Below are positions 26,633 to 34,137 of a DNA stretch of 64,000 bases, piece after piece. The stretch lies in the NCBI GenBank assembly GCA_049801375.1, contig JBARKJ010000002.1, forward strand, positions 10,324-74,323, in the 5' to 3' direction. The notes below the pieces were generated by a model. The model had not been told where the DNA came from, ran no database searches, and saw only the letters and a program-made list of their open reading frames with translations. Numbering within the stretch: the first letter of the stretch is position 1; each line of letters begins with the position of its first letter. This DNA is from JBARKJ01 sp049801375. Its GTDB lineage: Bacteria; Nitrospirota; JACRHJ01. Both the position numbers and the translations under genes were made by a program.

Positions 26633-27121
26633 ATGGAACCTATAAGGATCTTCATCACGAATCTCGCAAAATACAATGAAGGTTATCTCGTCGGCAAATG
26701 GATTGACTTGCCCATGAGCGAGGACGAACTTTGGGCTAATGTCAGGGAAATCCTTGGGGCGGATGAAGAATTCTTCATTTCAGATTTTGAGGCGTTGTTC
26801 AAAATTAACGAGTACGACAGCATAACCGACCTGAATGCCTTGGCCAAGGAGTTGGAGACTATGGATGACGATGACGTGGCCAAGGCGGTGTTTCTCGTAA
26901 ATGAGCAGGGATACGATTTCAAGGATGCCCTCCAAAAGGTTGATGATGTCGATTACTACCCCGGTATGACCCTGAAAGACCTTGCAGAACAGTTTATAGA
27001 CGACGGTCTCTATGGCGAGATTCCAGATAGAATCCAAGCCTACCTTGATTATGACGCTATCGCGAGAGATTTGGGATTTGATTACTCACAGACCGAAGAG
27101 GGTTGTTTTCGGTGCGACTAA
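26633..27121 (+). CDS. ardA: ArdA-like antirestriction protein
   Basis: 162 aa from ATG 26633, with AAAGGA 5 nt upstream. The N-terminal IFITNLAKYNEGYLVGKWID and the following FFISDFEALF match the ArdA family, whose acidic members mimic B-form DNA and block Type I restriction enzymes. The protein is strongly acidic throughout, as expected. It lies between the JAB and E1-like genes, with gaps of 28 and 11 bp, so it is part of the same transcript. The C-terminus GCFRCD is unusual for the family. Confidence 0.85.
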   Translation: MEPIRIFITNLAKYNEGYLVGKWIDLPMSEDELWANVREILGADEEFFISDFEALFKINEYDSITDLNALAKELETMDDDDVAKAVFLVNEQGYDFKDALQKVDDVDYYPGMTLKDLAEQFIDDGLYGEIPDRIQAYLDYDAIARDLGFDYSQTEEGCFRCD

Positions 27122-27132
27122 GGAGGTCAAAC

Positions 27133-27783
27133 ATGGACGAAACACGTTTTCACAGGCAATTGGATTTGGTACGGCCCGAAGCGCTGAACATGCCTATCAC
27201 GGTCGTAGGTGCGGGCGGCATCGGTTCTTTTACCGTCATGGCTTTAGCGAAGCTGGGCTGTGGCAATCTTTGGGTGTATGACTTCGATAACGTGGAGAGC
27301 CATAACCTTCCTAACCAAATGTACAGGGAAAAGGATATTGGCCGACCAAAAGTCGAGGCCTTGAAGGACATCGTAAAAGAGTTCACGGGTACGGAGATAA
27401 AGGCGTTCAACACCAAGGTGGACGGCAAGGGATTCGGCGGCATTGTTGTGTTCGCAGTGGACAGCATGGATGAGCGCATGAAGCTGTGGAAGGGCGTGAA
27501 GTATAACCCACGTGTGCCTCTGCTGATAGATGGCCGGATGGGCGCTGAAGTCATGAGGATATTCTCCGTCGTTCCTACTGACCCCGACGACGTGCGTCAT
27601 TACGAGTCTGAGCTTTACCCGTCGAGTGAAGCCTTCGCCGCGCCCTGCACCTCTCGGGCAATCATCTACACAGCCTTCAGCGTGGCCGCCCTTATAGCGG
27701 GTCAGATTAAGAAGTTCTCTGTCGGACAACCTTATTCGAGGGATATAACTTTTGATACCCGCCTTACGCATATGGTGGCGTGA
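27133..27783 (+). CDS. E1/ThiF-like adenylating enzyme
   Basis: 216 aa from ATG 27133, directly after AAGGAGG. The Rossmann motif GAGGIGS is at about residues 26-32. The E1 signature follows: D50-x-D-x-V-E-x-HNLPNQ, R65, IGRPK with Lys73, and D110 in VVFAVDSMDER. Cys172 (APCTSR) is a candidate thioester residue. Length fits a stand-alone adenylation domain without an extra UBL-binding domain. It should activate the diglycine of the upstream ubiquitin-like protein with ATP and pass it to the E2-like protein; substrate choice is inferred from operon context. Confidence 0.9.
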   Translation: MDETRFHRQLDLVRPEALNMPITVVGAGGIGSFTVMALAKLGCGNLWVYDFDNVESHNLPNQMYREKDIGRPKVEALKDIVKEFTGTEIKAFNTKVDGKGFGGIVVFAVDSMDERMKLWKGVKYNPRVPLLIDGRMGAEVMRIFSVVPTDPDDVRHYESELYPSSEAFAAPCTSRAIIYTAFSVAALIAGQIKKFSVGQPYSRDITFDTRLTHMVA

Positions 27784-27796
27784 AGTTTTTGTTAAT

Positions 27797-27823
27797 GGTC
27801 TGCCCTCCTGATGAGGGCAGACC
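27797..27823 (+). terminator. Perfect 11-bp hairpin in the operon
   Basis: GGTCTGCCCTC (27797-27807) pairs with GAGGGCAGACC (27813-27823), loop CTGAT. No T-run follows; instead AAAGGAGGAG comes directly, so it may stabilise or process the mRNA rather than terminate it. It separates the E1-like gene from the 131-aa gene. Confidence 0.6.
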
Positions 27824-27840
27824 GAAAGGAGGAGTAACCT

Positions 27841-28236
27841 ATGCCATGGTATTTTACCGTCGCGAGTGAGGAGTATGGTACGGAGGAATTCGGCCCATAT
27901 GACACTGAGGAGGAGGCCCAAGCGGGCATAGATAGGGTGGCTGAAGAAGCCATCGAGCTTAACGACGATGTGGAACGCCATTTTACCCGGCCATATCAGC
28001 GTTCTGAGCGCAGGGTGGTGAAACCCATGGGAATCGACAGGAAGGCACTCATGGGAGTTGTAGTCGCGGCAAGTGGACTTTACGGCTTGGGCATCATCGA
28101 TGTCCTTGAACTGCTGACGGACTTCCTTGGGTTCAGCGAAACGGGAGTACAGGACCATGTGCCTGAGAAAACTACCGTAAAAGAGTTACAGGCAGCCCTC
28201 GTTGAACTTCTTGAAAAGGCCATGGGTAGAAAATAG
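27841..28236 (+). CDS. Small acidic hypothetical protein with C-terminal hydrophobic segment
   Basis: 131 aa, with AGGAGG before the ATG. Residues 1-50 (WYFTVASEEYGTEEFGPYDT) form a small beta-alpha domain with an aromatic-rich start. A hydrophobic stretch at about 69-97 (LMGVVVAASGLYGLGII) could be membrane-associated, followed by an amphipathic helix. No family was recognised. It is embedded between the E1-like and recombinase genes. Its stop codon lies 13 bp before the recombinase start. Confidence 0.75.
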   Translation: MPWYFTVASEEYGTEEFGPYDTEEEAQAGIDRVAEEAIELNDDVERHFTRPYQRSERRVVKPMGIDRKALMGVVVAASGLYGLGIIDVLELLTDFLGFSETGVQDHVPEKTTVKELQAALVELLEKAMGRK

Positions 28237-28249
28237 AACGGAGGTACTG

Positions 28250-29353
28250 TTGGACACTGACAGCAATATTATCCAATTCTCACAGTTCCAAAGGACAAGA
28301 CCGCGCTCGATAGCCAATACCCTCGAATCCTATACCAAGCACCTGATTGACTTCCGCAGCATGTCCCTGCGGACAGTCGAGGTGTATCTGTACGAGGCTT
28401 CCCGTTTTTTGAAGTTCGTCATGGCTGCGAGGCTGACTGCCGATGACCTTACCGACCCACGGGCCATGCTGAAGGATAGCAACGGAGATGCTCTCCTGAA
28501 GACAAAAGAAATATTCATCACCAAGGTCGGCATGTCAGACGTTAAGGCATACATAAGCCTGCTTAAGGAGCGAAACACAGCCCCGGCAACCCTCCATAAG
28601 GTTATCAGCTCCCTGAAGTCATTCCTGCATTACGCATACAGGCAGGGACTGACCGACGGGGACATCTCAAAGGAAATACAAGAAGAGATTCGGCTCCCAC
28701 GGATAGGCCTCCAACATGTGAAGACGCTACGGAGAGAAGACGTAGACAAGCTGTTATCCCTGCCGGACCTCAGAACCCTCAAGGGAAGGCGGGATATGGT
28801 AATTTTACGCCTTGGGCTAGTCCAAGGACTTCGAAGAGAAGAAATGGCCACTCTGACAGTGGACGACGTGTTCGTTAAGCTCGACAGGCCGCACATCCAT
28901 ATACATGGAAAAGGCGGCAAGGTGGCCGATGTTCCTTTACGCGACGACGTGTACGCGGCCATCGAGTCATATCTTCGGTATAGGCCCCAGATAGACTCGA
29001 ACCGCTTGTTGGTTACAGCGAAGAAGCCCTATCAACCCATGAGCCCGAAGACCATTTGGAAACTTATGGAGACGCTCGGGCGAAAGATTGGCATCAAGGC
29101 AGACGTCCACAGTATGCGGCGGGCGGCTCTTAGTTTTACGGCGCTTGAAAGCCTCGGTCTAAAGGGAGAGGCAGGCTCGGTATTATTGACTCAACGCCTC
29201 GCGCGCCACGAGCACGCCTCTACTACGTTTCGCTATGTTAAAGATGCCTCGCAAGCGAGCGACCCCGCAGTTAACCATAATCCGCTTGGCAGGGACAAGG
29301 GAAAGGAGGTGAAAGCCGATGTACATTCCGCAGCCCCCTCAGAACCTTCATGA
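28250..29353 (+). CDS. Tyrosine recombinase/integrase
   Basis: 367 aa from TTG 28250, which has GGAGG 5 nt upstream. The N-terminal SAM-like core-binding domain (about 15-125) precedes the catalytic domain with GLRREEM (Arg), GKGGKVADVPL (Lys), HSMRRAAL (His, Arg) and ARHEHASTTFRYV (His, Tyr), so the active site is complete. The C-terminal ~35 residues are polar and overlap the RuvB-like gene by 35 bp. It probably moves the element that carries the ubiquitin-like genes, although an XerC-like or DNA-inversion role cannot be excluded. Confidence 0.92.
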   Translation: MDTDSNIIQFSQFQRTRPRSIANTLESYTKHLIDFRSMSLRTVEVYLYEASRFLKFVMAARLTADDLTDPRAMLKDSNGDALLKTKEIFITKVGMSDVKAYISLLKERNTAPATLHKVISSLKSFLHYAYRQGLTDGDISKEIQEEIRLPRIGLQHVKTLRREDVDKLLSLPDLRTLKGRRDMVILRLGLVQGLRREEMATLTVDDVFVKLDRPHIHIHGKGGKVADVPLRDDVYAAIESYLRYRPQIDSNRLLVTAKKPYQPMSPKTIWKLMETLGRKIGIKADVHSMRRAALSFTALESLGLKGEAGSVLLTQRLARHEHASTTFRYVKDASQASDPAVNHNPLGRDKGKEVKADVHSAAPSEPS

Positions 29354-30452
29354 TTTTATCGGACAGGCCAATATCAGAAGGATGTTGCGTGTAGCTTCTG
29401 CGGCAAGCCTCCAGCGCAACAGACCAGTGGGCCATATACTGTTGACCGGACCTTCGGGCCTCGGCAAGAGCACCCTCGCCCGCATTGTCGCATCCCTACA
29501 GAATGGGAAGTTCATAGAATGCCTCGCCGGGAAGCTATCCGAGGGACGGGATTGGAAAGAGCTGTTTCATGAGGTCGAAGGCGCGGGTTACAAGAAGATG
29601 GACGCAGAGAAAGCTCGGGAGATTATCCTCGATCAGGGTGTCGAGGCTTTAGTGGCAGATACGGTGCCCATTTCTAAGTCAGTTGTCTTCTTGGACGAAA
29701 TCCATAGGCTGACGCAGAAGCAGCAAGAAATGCTATTCACCGTCATGACCAAGAATATCCTTTATTACACCGAGAAGGATGCCAGTACAAAGGCAAAGGT
29801 GACTCGGTGGCTACCTGTACCCCTGTTCACGCTCGTCGGCGCCACGACCGAAGAGGGAACCCTCTCGGAGCCTTTCCTGAACAGGTTCAGCCTCAGATTT
29901 AAATTGGAGCCTTATACTGTAGATGAACTCAAGGTCATAGTTCAAAACGCAGTAAAGCAGACCGCCTGTCAAGCGACGGACGATGCCATCATGGAGATTG
30001 CCTGCCGCTCAAGGGGCATAGCCCGTGTAGCTCTAAACTTCCTTATGACGTGTTCCAATTACGCACTTCTGAGGGACAGCAAAAAAGGGAGTACCATCAT
30101 AGACAAGAGCATTACCGACATCGCATTCTCGGATGGCCACCTAAGCATAGATGACAAGGGGCTTGCGATTGATGACCTCCGCTACCTGTTTGCCCTACAC
30201 GTTGCTCAACATCCCATCGGCCTGAACACGCTGATTTCCATACTCCATCAGGACCAGCCTAATATCGTAAACGTCATTGAACCGCATTTAATACGCCAAG
30301 GGCTTATTATGATTACGCCCAGTGGACGTGTGATCAAGAGGGGTGGGATTGAACACATTCGGAGCCATCCCTTCCTTCACAGGCTTTCAGTGGCTAAGGA
30401 TGCTCTTGCTATGGCTATATGTAAGGATGAGGTTTTCGAGGAGGCACGTTAA
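29319..30452 (+). CDS. RuvB-like AAA+ ATPase
   Basis: 377 aa. Walker A GPSGLGKST at about residues 44-52, Walker B SVVFLDEIHR at about 119-128, sensor GATTEEGTL and an arginine-finger-type ...NRF. The C-terminal winged helix (LNTLISILHQDQPNIVNVIEPHLIRQGLI) matches RuvB. It is larger than typical RuvB (about 340 aa) because of an insertion around 70-105. AAAGGAGGT lies before the ATG inside the end of the recombinase gene. It may migrate recombination junctions for the element. Host ruvB normally sits beside ruvA, which is absent here. Confidence 0.9.
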   Translation: MYIPQPPQNLHDFIGQANIRRMLRVASAASLQRNRPVGHILLTGPSGLGKSTLARIVASLQNGKFIECLAGKLSEGRDWKELFHEVEGAGYKKMDAEKAREIILDQGVEALVADTVPISKSVVFLDEIHRLTQKQQEMLFTVMTKNILYYTEKDASTKAKVTRWLPVPLFTLVGATTEEGTLSEPFLNRFSLRFKLEPYTVDELKVIVQNAVKQTACQATDDAIMEIACRSRGIARVALNFLMTCSNYALLRDSKKGSTIIDKSITDIAFSDGHLSIDDKGLAIDDLRYLFALHVAQHPIGLNTLISILHQDQPNIVNVIEPHLIRQGLIMITPSGRVIKRGGIEHIRSHPFLHRLSVAKDALAMAICKDEVFEEAR

Positions 30453-30475
30453 GGTATTGGTGTTCATTCTTCTTA

Positions 30476-30505
30476 GGCGGGGAAGCCCTTGGAGGCTTCC
30501 TCGCC
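30476..30505 (+). terminator. 12-bp hairpin after the ubiquitin-like/recombinase operon
   Basis: GGCGGGGAAGCC (30476-30487) pairs with GGCTTCCTCGCC (30494-30505), one G-T pair, loop CTTGGA. It lies 23 bp after the RuvB-like stop codon. No T-run follows, so it may be a weak terminator or an mRNA 3' end stabiliser. Confidence 0.65.
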
Positions 30506-30664
30506 ATTCAAGAAACACCCCATGGCCACTGACGAGAGCTGAATCAATTAACGCAGCTTTACTGACGTATGAGGAGCAGGGGTAAACCGGGCGGGATAAC
30601 GTACTTGAACGCGAATTCATAAAAATTCACAAAATAGTAAACAGCTAACTTCGGACGGTTTACG

Positions 30665-30755
30665 GCCGCCCCTTTTTTTATTTGTCCTTGTCCGCCAAAA
30701 TCTCCTTGACGACGGCGAATTTGAGTTTCAAATGTATGTCAAATTTAGAAGTCCT
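30665..30755. repeat. Dispersed ~90-bp element, copy 1
   Basis: Similar to 34022-34112: CGCCCCTTTTT..., TTTGTCCGCTAAAATCTC-type core, ATGTATG and a TTTAGAAGTCC/TTTAGAGGTCC end. Both copies lie in intergenic DNA and are diverged. Function unknown. Confidence 0.55.
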
Positions 30756-31000
30756 TTGCTGCGTATACGTGTTGATCGACTAAGGTAGTGGCTCCCCAAA
30801 GATGATAAATCAGGGCAATGGGAGGAGTATATTGACTTATTGGTAGTGTGACCTACACCTACAACCATGTAGACGTGTAGACTAAATTTCAATGCAGAAT
30901 ACTACTTGGAAAGTGAATGAACGCAGAAATCAGTGGCGCGTTCTTATCGCCCACGCTTAATTGAAATATTGAACTAAACCAAAGTCAACTCCCCCGGACA

Positions 31001-31054
31001 CTGGTTAAGCAGATACTCCACAAGGGAGAAGGCTTGTCGTGGTTGCTATTTGCA
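31001..31054. repeat. 54-bp direct repeat, copy 1
   Basis: Identical to 31818-31871 except for one base. The core is CTGGTTAAGCAGATACTCCA followed by CTTGTCGTGGTTGCTATTTG. The two copies flank the PNPOx-like gene and the DUF1638-like fragment. Confidence 0.95.
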
Positions 31055-31149
31055 TGACTTAGCGCAAATCGCCGCCATCGGATGTAAGCAGGCTTACAAT
31101 ATCGGTGAGGATCGCTTCTCAGCCTTTCCGTGAACTCGCCGACTCGGAC

Positions 31150-31512
31150 CTACAGCAATGACTCTATCCGCTCCACTTTCATGACTGTTACGAAATTAAG
31201 TTTGCCAAGCTGCTTCGGAAAGAGCTCCCGCAGACGATCGGAAATTGCGCCTTCCTTCTCAATGCGGCCCGTGCCTGCGAGTCGGTATCCTTTGTCCTTT
31301 TTTTCAGAGACAACGACAATTTGAAGGACTCCGTTATTTTCAATGTTCTTGCTGGTAGTGCCCTGCCTCCAGCCGAAAAAAGCGAGAGTTTCGTCATCGA
31401 CGACGAAGCCCTTTCCCACCACAATAAGATGCGGCTCGCTGTTTCCCATACTGGCAATTGGTATAAAAGGCATTTCCCCCAGCATTCCCTTTACTTCATC
31501 GTTCATTTTCAT
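31150..31512 (-). CDS. Pyridoxamine 5'-phosphate oxidase-like FMN-binding protein
   Basis: 120 aa, with GAGGAGG before the ATG. The split-barrel pattern (FIPIASMGNSEPHLIVVGKG, TTSKNIENN, KGYRLAGTGRI) fits the PNPOx-like flavin/F420-binding superfamily. These small proteins are often oxidoreductases or heme/flavin storage proteins of unknown substrate. A Crp/Fnr regulator lies upstream on the same strand. Confidence 0.85.
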   Translation of the reverse strand: MKMNDEVKGMLGEMPFIPIASMGNSEPHLIVVGKGFVVDDETLAFFGWRQGTTSKNIENNGVLQIVVVSEKKDKGYRLAGTGRIEKEGAISDRLRELFPKQLGKLNFVTVMKVERIESLL

Positions 31513-31595
31513 CGTAAGACCTCCTCAATAAATATTAATGTCAGGATTATTAGCAAATCGACGGATTCGGATACCCCTCTTCCAAATGATGCAAG

Positions 31596-31706
31596 TTACA
31601 GCGCAGCCTCAAGCCAAATGATCTCGATCTCTGAATCTTCCGGCAGTACAGCCTTGAGTTCCTTCTCAAAGATTTTACACGCTACCAATACCTTAGAATT
31701 TTTCAT
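31596..31706 (-). pseudogene. N-terminal fragment of a DUF1638-like protein
   Basis: 36 aa (MKNSKVLVACKIFEKELKAV ... EIIWLEAAL) ending in TAA. The pattern ACK.FE.EL and WLEAAL resembles the start of DUF1638 proteins, which are normally over 150 aa. The AGGAGG upstream belongs to an earlier ATG whose frame closes after six codons, overlapping this start, consistent with a frameshifted relic. It sits between the two 54-bp repeats. Confidence 0.4.
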
Positions 31707-31817
31707 AACCCGGTACCTTTCATGAATCGACCTCCTGTTATTCCTTTAAGTAATTTTAACCAATTCGGCAGGAACTGTCGGTAGCACAGGCTACAAGGCT
31801 GTTTCGGATATGCTGGT

Positions 31818-31871
31818 CTGGTTAAGCAGATACTCCACAAGGAAGAAGGCTTGTCGTGGTTGCTATTTGCA
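31818..31871. repeat. 54-bp direct repeat, copy 2
   Basis: Single mismatch to 31001-31054. It lies just downstream of the Crp/Fnr regulator's stop codon, whereas copy 1 lies downstream of the PNPOx-like gene. Its placement after two minus-strand genes resembles a target-site or cassette boundary. Confidence 0.95.
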
Positions 31872-31882
31872 AAACAGGAAAT

Positions 31883-32611
31883 CTATGGTGCGAATAGTTG
31901 ACGATTTTTTTCTATTCTCAATTTACAACTATCAATGTTTTGCCCCTGCTGAATGATCCTGCCTGAATCCCTCAAGTTTTTCATGGCTCGGGTGATGCTG
32001 ACCCTATGGGCACCCACGAGAAAGCTGAGTTCTTCGTGGGTTAGAGGAAAAGGGATAGACGTTTCCTTCAGGCTTTTTACCCCGTGTTCGCCGGCTACGG
32101 CGGTAAGCACTCGGTAGAGGCGCTCCTCTATGGTAGAGGTGGTCGTCGTTTCGGCTCGACTCGTCAGCCACTCTATGCGCTTGGACAGGTTCTTAATCAC
32201 CTGAAGCCCAATGTTTGGGTAGCCGAGAACCAGCTTCTCAAAACCTTGGCGCGTGAAGCCGCAGGTGAGGGAGTCTTCAAGGCAGGTGGCGGTAAGGGGA
32301 TAATCGAACTCCCCGTTCAGAACCTGCTCGCCAAGAAAATCGCCTGCCTTGCGGATGTCCAGAGTAAGCTCGCTGCCTTCCTCGTTGAGCTTGCTTAGCT
32401 TCACCCGCCCAGCCTTGATCAGGAACATCTCGATCCCGGGTGCCCCCTGCATGAAGATGGTCTGGCCCCTATTGAATTGCCTTCCCCGGGCAGCCGCAAC
32501 AAGGGCATCCAGTTCAGGAGGCTGCAGGTGCTCAAACATCCATAGATGGCCGATACAGGTGGCCGCAAGCGGCATTCCTTTTCCAGCCAGATTATTGCAA
32601 ATACATTCCAT
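31883..32611 (-). CDS. Crp/Fnr-family transcriptional regulator
   Basis: 242 aa. A cyclic-nucleotide-binding-like beta roll fills residues 25-150 (RGQTIFMQGAPGIEMFLIKA, GDFLGEQ), followed by a dimer helix and a Crp-type winged helix with THEELSFLVGAHRVSITRAM at about 192-211. Cysteines near the N-terminus (CIC, then Cys19) suggest a possible Fe-S or redox sensor as in FNR. An upstream AAGGAGG is rather far from the ATG. It probably controls the PNPOx-like gene. Confidence 0.92.
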   Translation of the reverse strand: MECICNNLAGKGMPLAATCIGHLWMFEHLQPPELDALVAAARGRQFNRGQTIFMQGAPGIEMFLIKAGRVKLSKLNEEGSELTLDIRKAGDFLGEQVLNGEFDYPLTATCLEDSLTCGFTRQGFEKLVLGYPNIGLQVIKNLSKRIEWLTSRAETTTTSTIEERLYRVLTAVAGEHGVKSLKETSIPFPLTHEELSFLVGAHRVSITRAMKNLRDSGRIIQQGQNIDSCKLRIEKNRQLFAP

Positions 32612-33038
32612 GCGAGGGCTTTGCCTCCTTTGGTCATAGAATAAAGCGGGAAGATACAGTCATTGATTCTACTGATGCACAGATGCCTAGGCACCCCTTA
32701 TCTTTTGTACGCCCGGCAAGCCATGACGAAAACAAATTCAATGTGAACAATGCACTCACCAGATCACCGTTACATGATTCAGGGAAGAAGCAATCAGCGA
32801 GCATCAACGAGCCGTGACCCCCCGTTTCAGTAGCACGGGGGAGTAAAAATACATGGCTGATTAATTATCACCTTTTATAATCTATTGCAATATTTAAATG
32901 TCAGGCTTGGAGGCCGAAAGTCGGGAGGCTCCATTGATATGAGATAGTATGTTCCGCATGGTTAGAAGAGAACGATGTTCGGCCCGCCATGTTCGACGAA
33001 ACACATAGTGACACCCTAGCAAGACCGATGGCCCAGCA
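32612..33038. other. Intergenic stretch with a bidirectional hairpin
   Basis: 427 bp without a convincing gene. CCCCCGT (32819-32825) pairs with ACGGGGG (32835-32841) across a 9-nt loop, followed by AAAAAT. It may terminate the membrane JAB gene transcript. The region next to 32611 should contain the Crp/Fnr gene promoter. Confidence 0.5.
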
Positions 33039-33968
33039 CTATCGTCTCCGTCCGTTTCTGGAAGGAGGCCATTTAACCGTCCGCCCAGTTCCCTGCGGTC
33101 GCACATACCATCTCCCCGGCTTTTTAATGGATCGGGGTTCCGTTTCTATGGCAAGGAAGGAGGCGGTTGCCGCCGATATTGATGCCAAATCAGTTTTATC
33201 TGTTTTTGAAACATCAAATGCCGTTACTATTTCATATTCACCACTACCACTATATTCTAATATTTTGTATTCAAGTATCTTGTTCCAATAAATAATGAAT
33301 GAACGAAACGGCAGGTTTGTTTCTTTAAAGTATTTTTTAAGTAATTTGCTCGTTCTAATATCCGGCATTGATGGAGAAGTTGAGTTATTGTTAATTGGAT
33401 GATTATGATATTGCCGGATTTCATCGCAGTTGAGTGCTGTTGCATTTTTAAACCACGCGTTTGCATTGTCTGACGGTCTGCAACTAAATGCAGAGCCGAT
33501 GGTGGCGGTTACTTTAAGAACATTTCCGTTATTACAAAGTGCGGTTACAAATACTTCTTTTTTTTCATGCCACATCCCGATAGCTAAAATCTTTTCAAAT
33601 TCATCGATGGTGTGACCTGCCAACCCATAGTGAGATTTAAAACGGCTGCCTTTAAATCTTTTTGGTACTGAGCCATATAATAATTTAGTTTTATTATGCA
33701 ATAATTCATTTTCTTTCAAAATATCCTTAATTCTCGCCCTTGCAGCTTTGTATTTATAAAAAAATGAACTTAGTATTATAGGGGCTGATATGTAAGATAT
33801 AATCCCAACGATTAATAAAATAACAATTGCAGGTAAGCCAAAATCGTAATTATAAAAGGCAGTATAAAATCCTCCGACAATTGTTATTACAAGCAGTGAA
33901 TCTGCCAAAGATTTTCTCTTAATCAAGCTTCTTCTTTCAACATCTAACATGTCAAATTTTGATTTCAT
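33039..33968 (-). CDS. Membrane-anchored JAB/RadC-like domain protein
   Basis: 309 aa. Two predicted membrane helices at about 22-38 and 45-70 are followed by a cytoplasmic region and a JAB-like domain. Its motif YHNHPINNNSTSPSMPD (H188-N-H190, S200, D203) resembles the RadC/JAMM zinc site but with two extra residues before the Ser. The last ~30 residues (RSIKKPGRWYVRPQGTG...) are basic and atypical. It may be a membrane-bound peptidase or isopeptidase. AT-rich base use sets it apart from its neighbours. Confidence 0.72.
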   Translation of the reverse strand: MKSKFDMLDVERRSLIKRKSLADSLLVITIVGGFYTAFYNYDFGLPAIVILLIVGIISYISAPIILSSFFYKYKAARARIKDILKENELLHNKTKLLYGSVPKRFKGSRFKSHYGLAGHTIDEFEKILAIGMWHEKKEVFVTALCNNGNVLKVTATIGSAFSCRPSDNANAWFKNATALNCDEIRQYHNHPINNNSTSPSMPDIRTSKLLKKYFKETNLPFRSFIIYWNKILEYKILEYSGSGEYEIVTAFDVSKTDKTDLASISAATASFLAIETEPRSIKKPGRWYVRPQGTGRTVKWPPSRNGRRR

Positions 33969-34021
33969 ATATCAGAGTGATTCCTTTAGGGCCGTCGTTC
34001 GATACTCTTCTGGCGGCATAT

Positions 34022-34112
34022 GATCGCCCCTTTTTGTCTTTGTCCGCTAAAATCTCACTGTCGTCGGCCGATCTATAACACAGATGTATGGAAATTTTAG
34101 AGGTCCGGTCTT
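34022..34112. repeat. Dispersed ~90-bp element, copy 2
   Basis: Diverged copy of 30665-30755 in the same orientation: CGCCCCTTTTT, TTTGTCCGCTAAAATCTC, then ATGTATG and TTTAGAGGTCC. It lies between the membrane JAB gene and the GIY-YIG-like gene. Confidence 0.55.
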
Positions 34113-34137
34113 GTGGATTGATGAGTTAGCCATGTGC

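Larger units (their letters stand above)
30506..31149. other. Gene-free junction region with repeats
   Basis: No credible gene. It contains GTAAACCG and its inverse CGGTTTAC about 60 bp apart followed by a T-run (30580-30680), one copy of a ~90-bp element also found near 34022, an imperfect inverted repeat around 30853-30880 (CTACACCTACA...), and the first copy of a 54-bp direct repeat. This is a plausible right boundary of the integrative element. Confidence 0.5.

Noticed and set aside
27133..27783. E1-like gene as thiamine or molybdopterin ThiF/MoeB
   Set aside because: It lacks the usual zinc CxxC pairs of MoeB and lies in the ubiquitin-like operon, so a pathway-specific E1 is the better reading.
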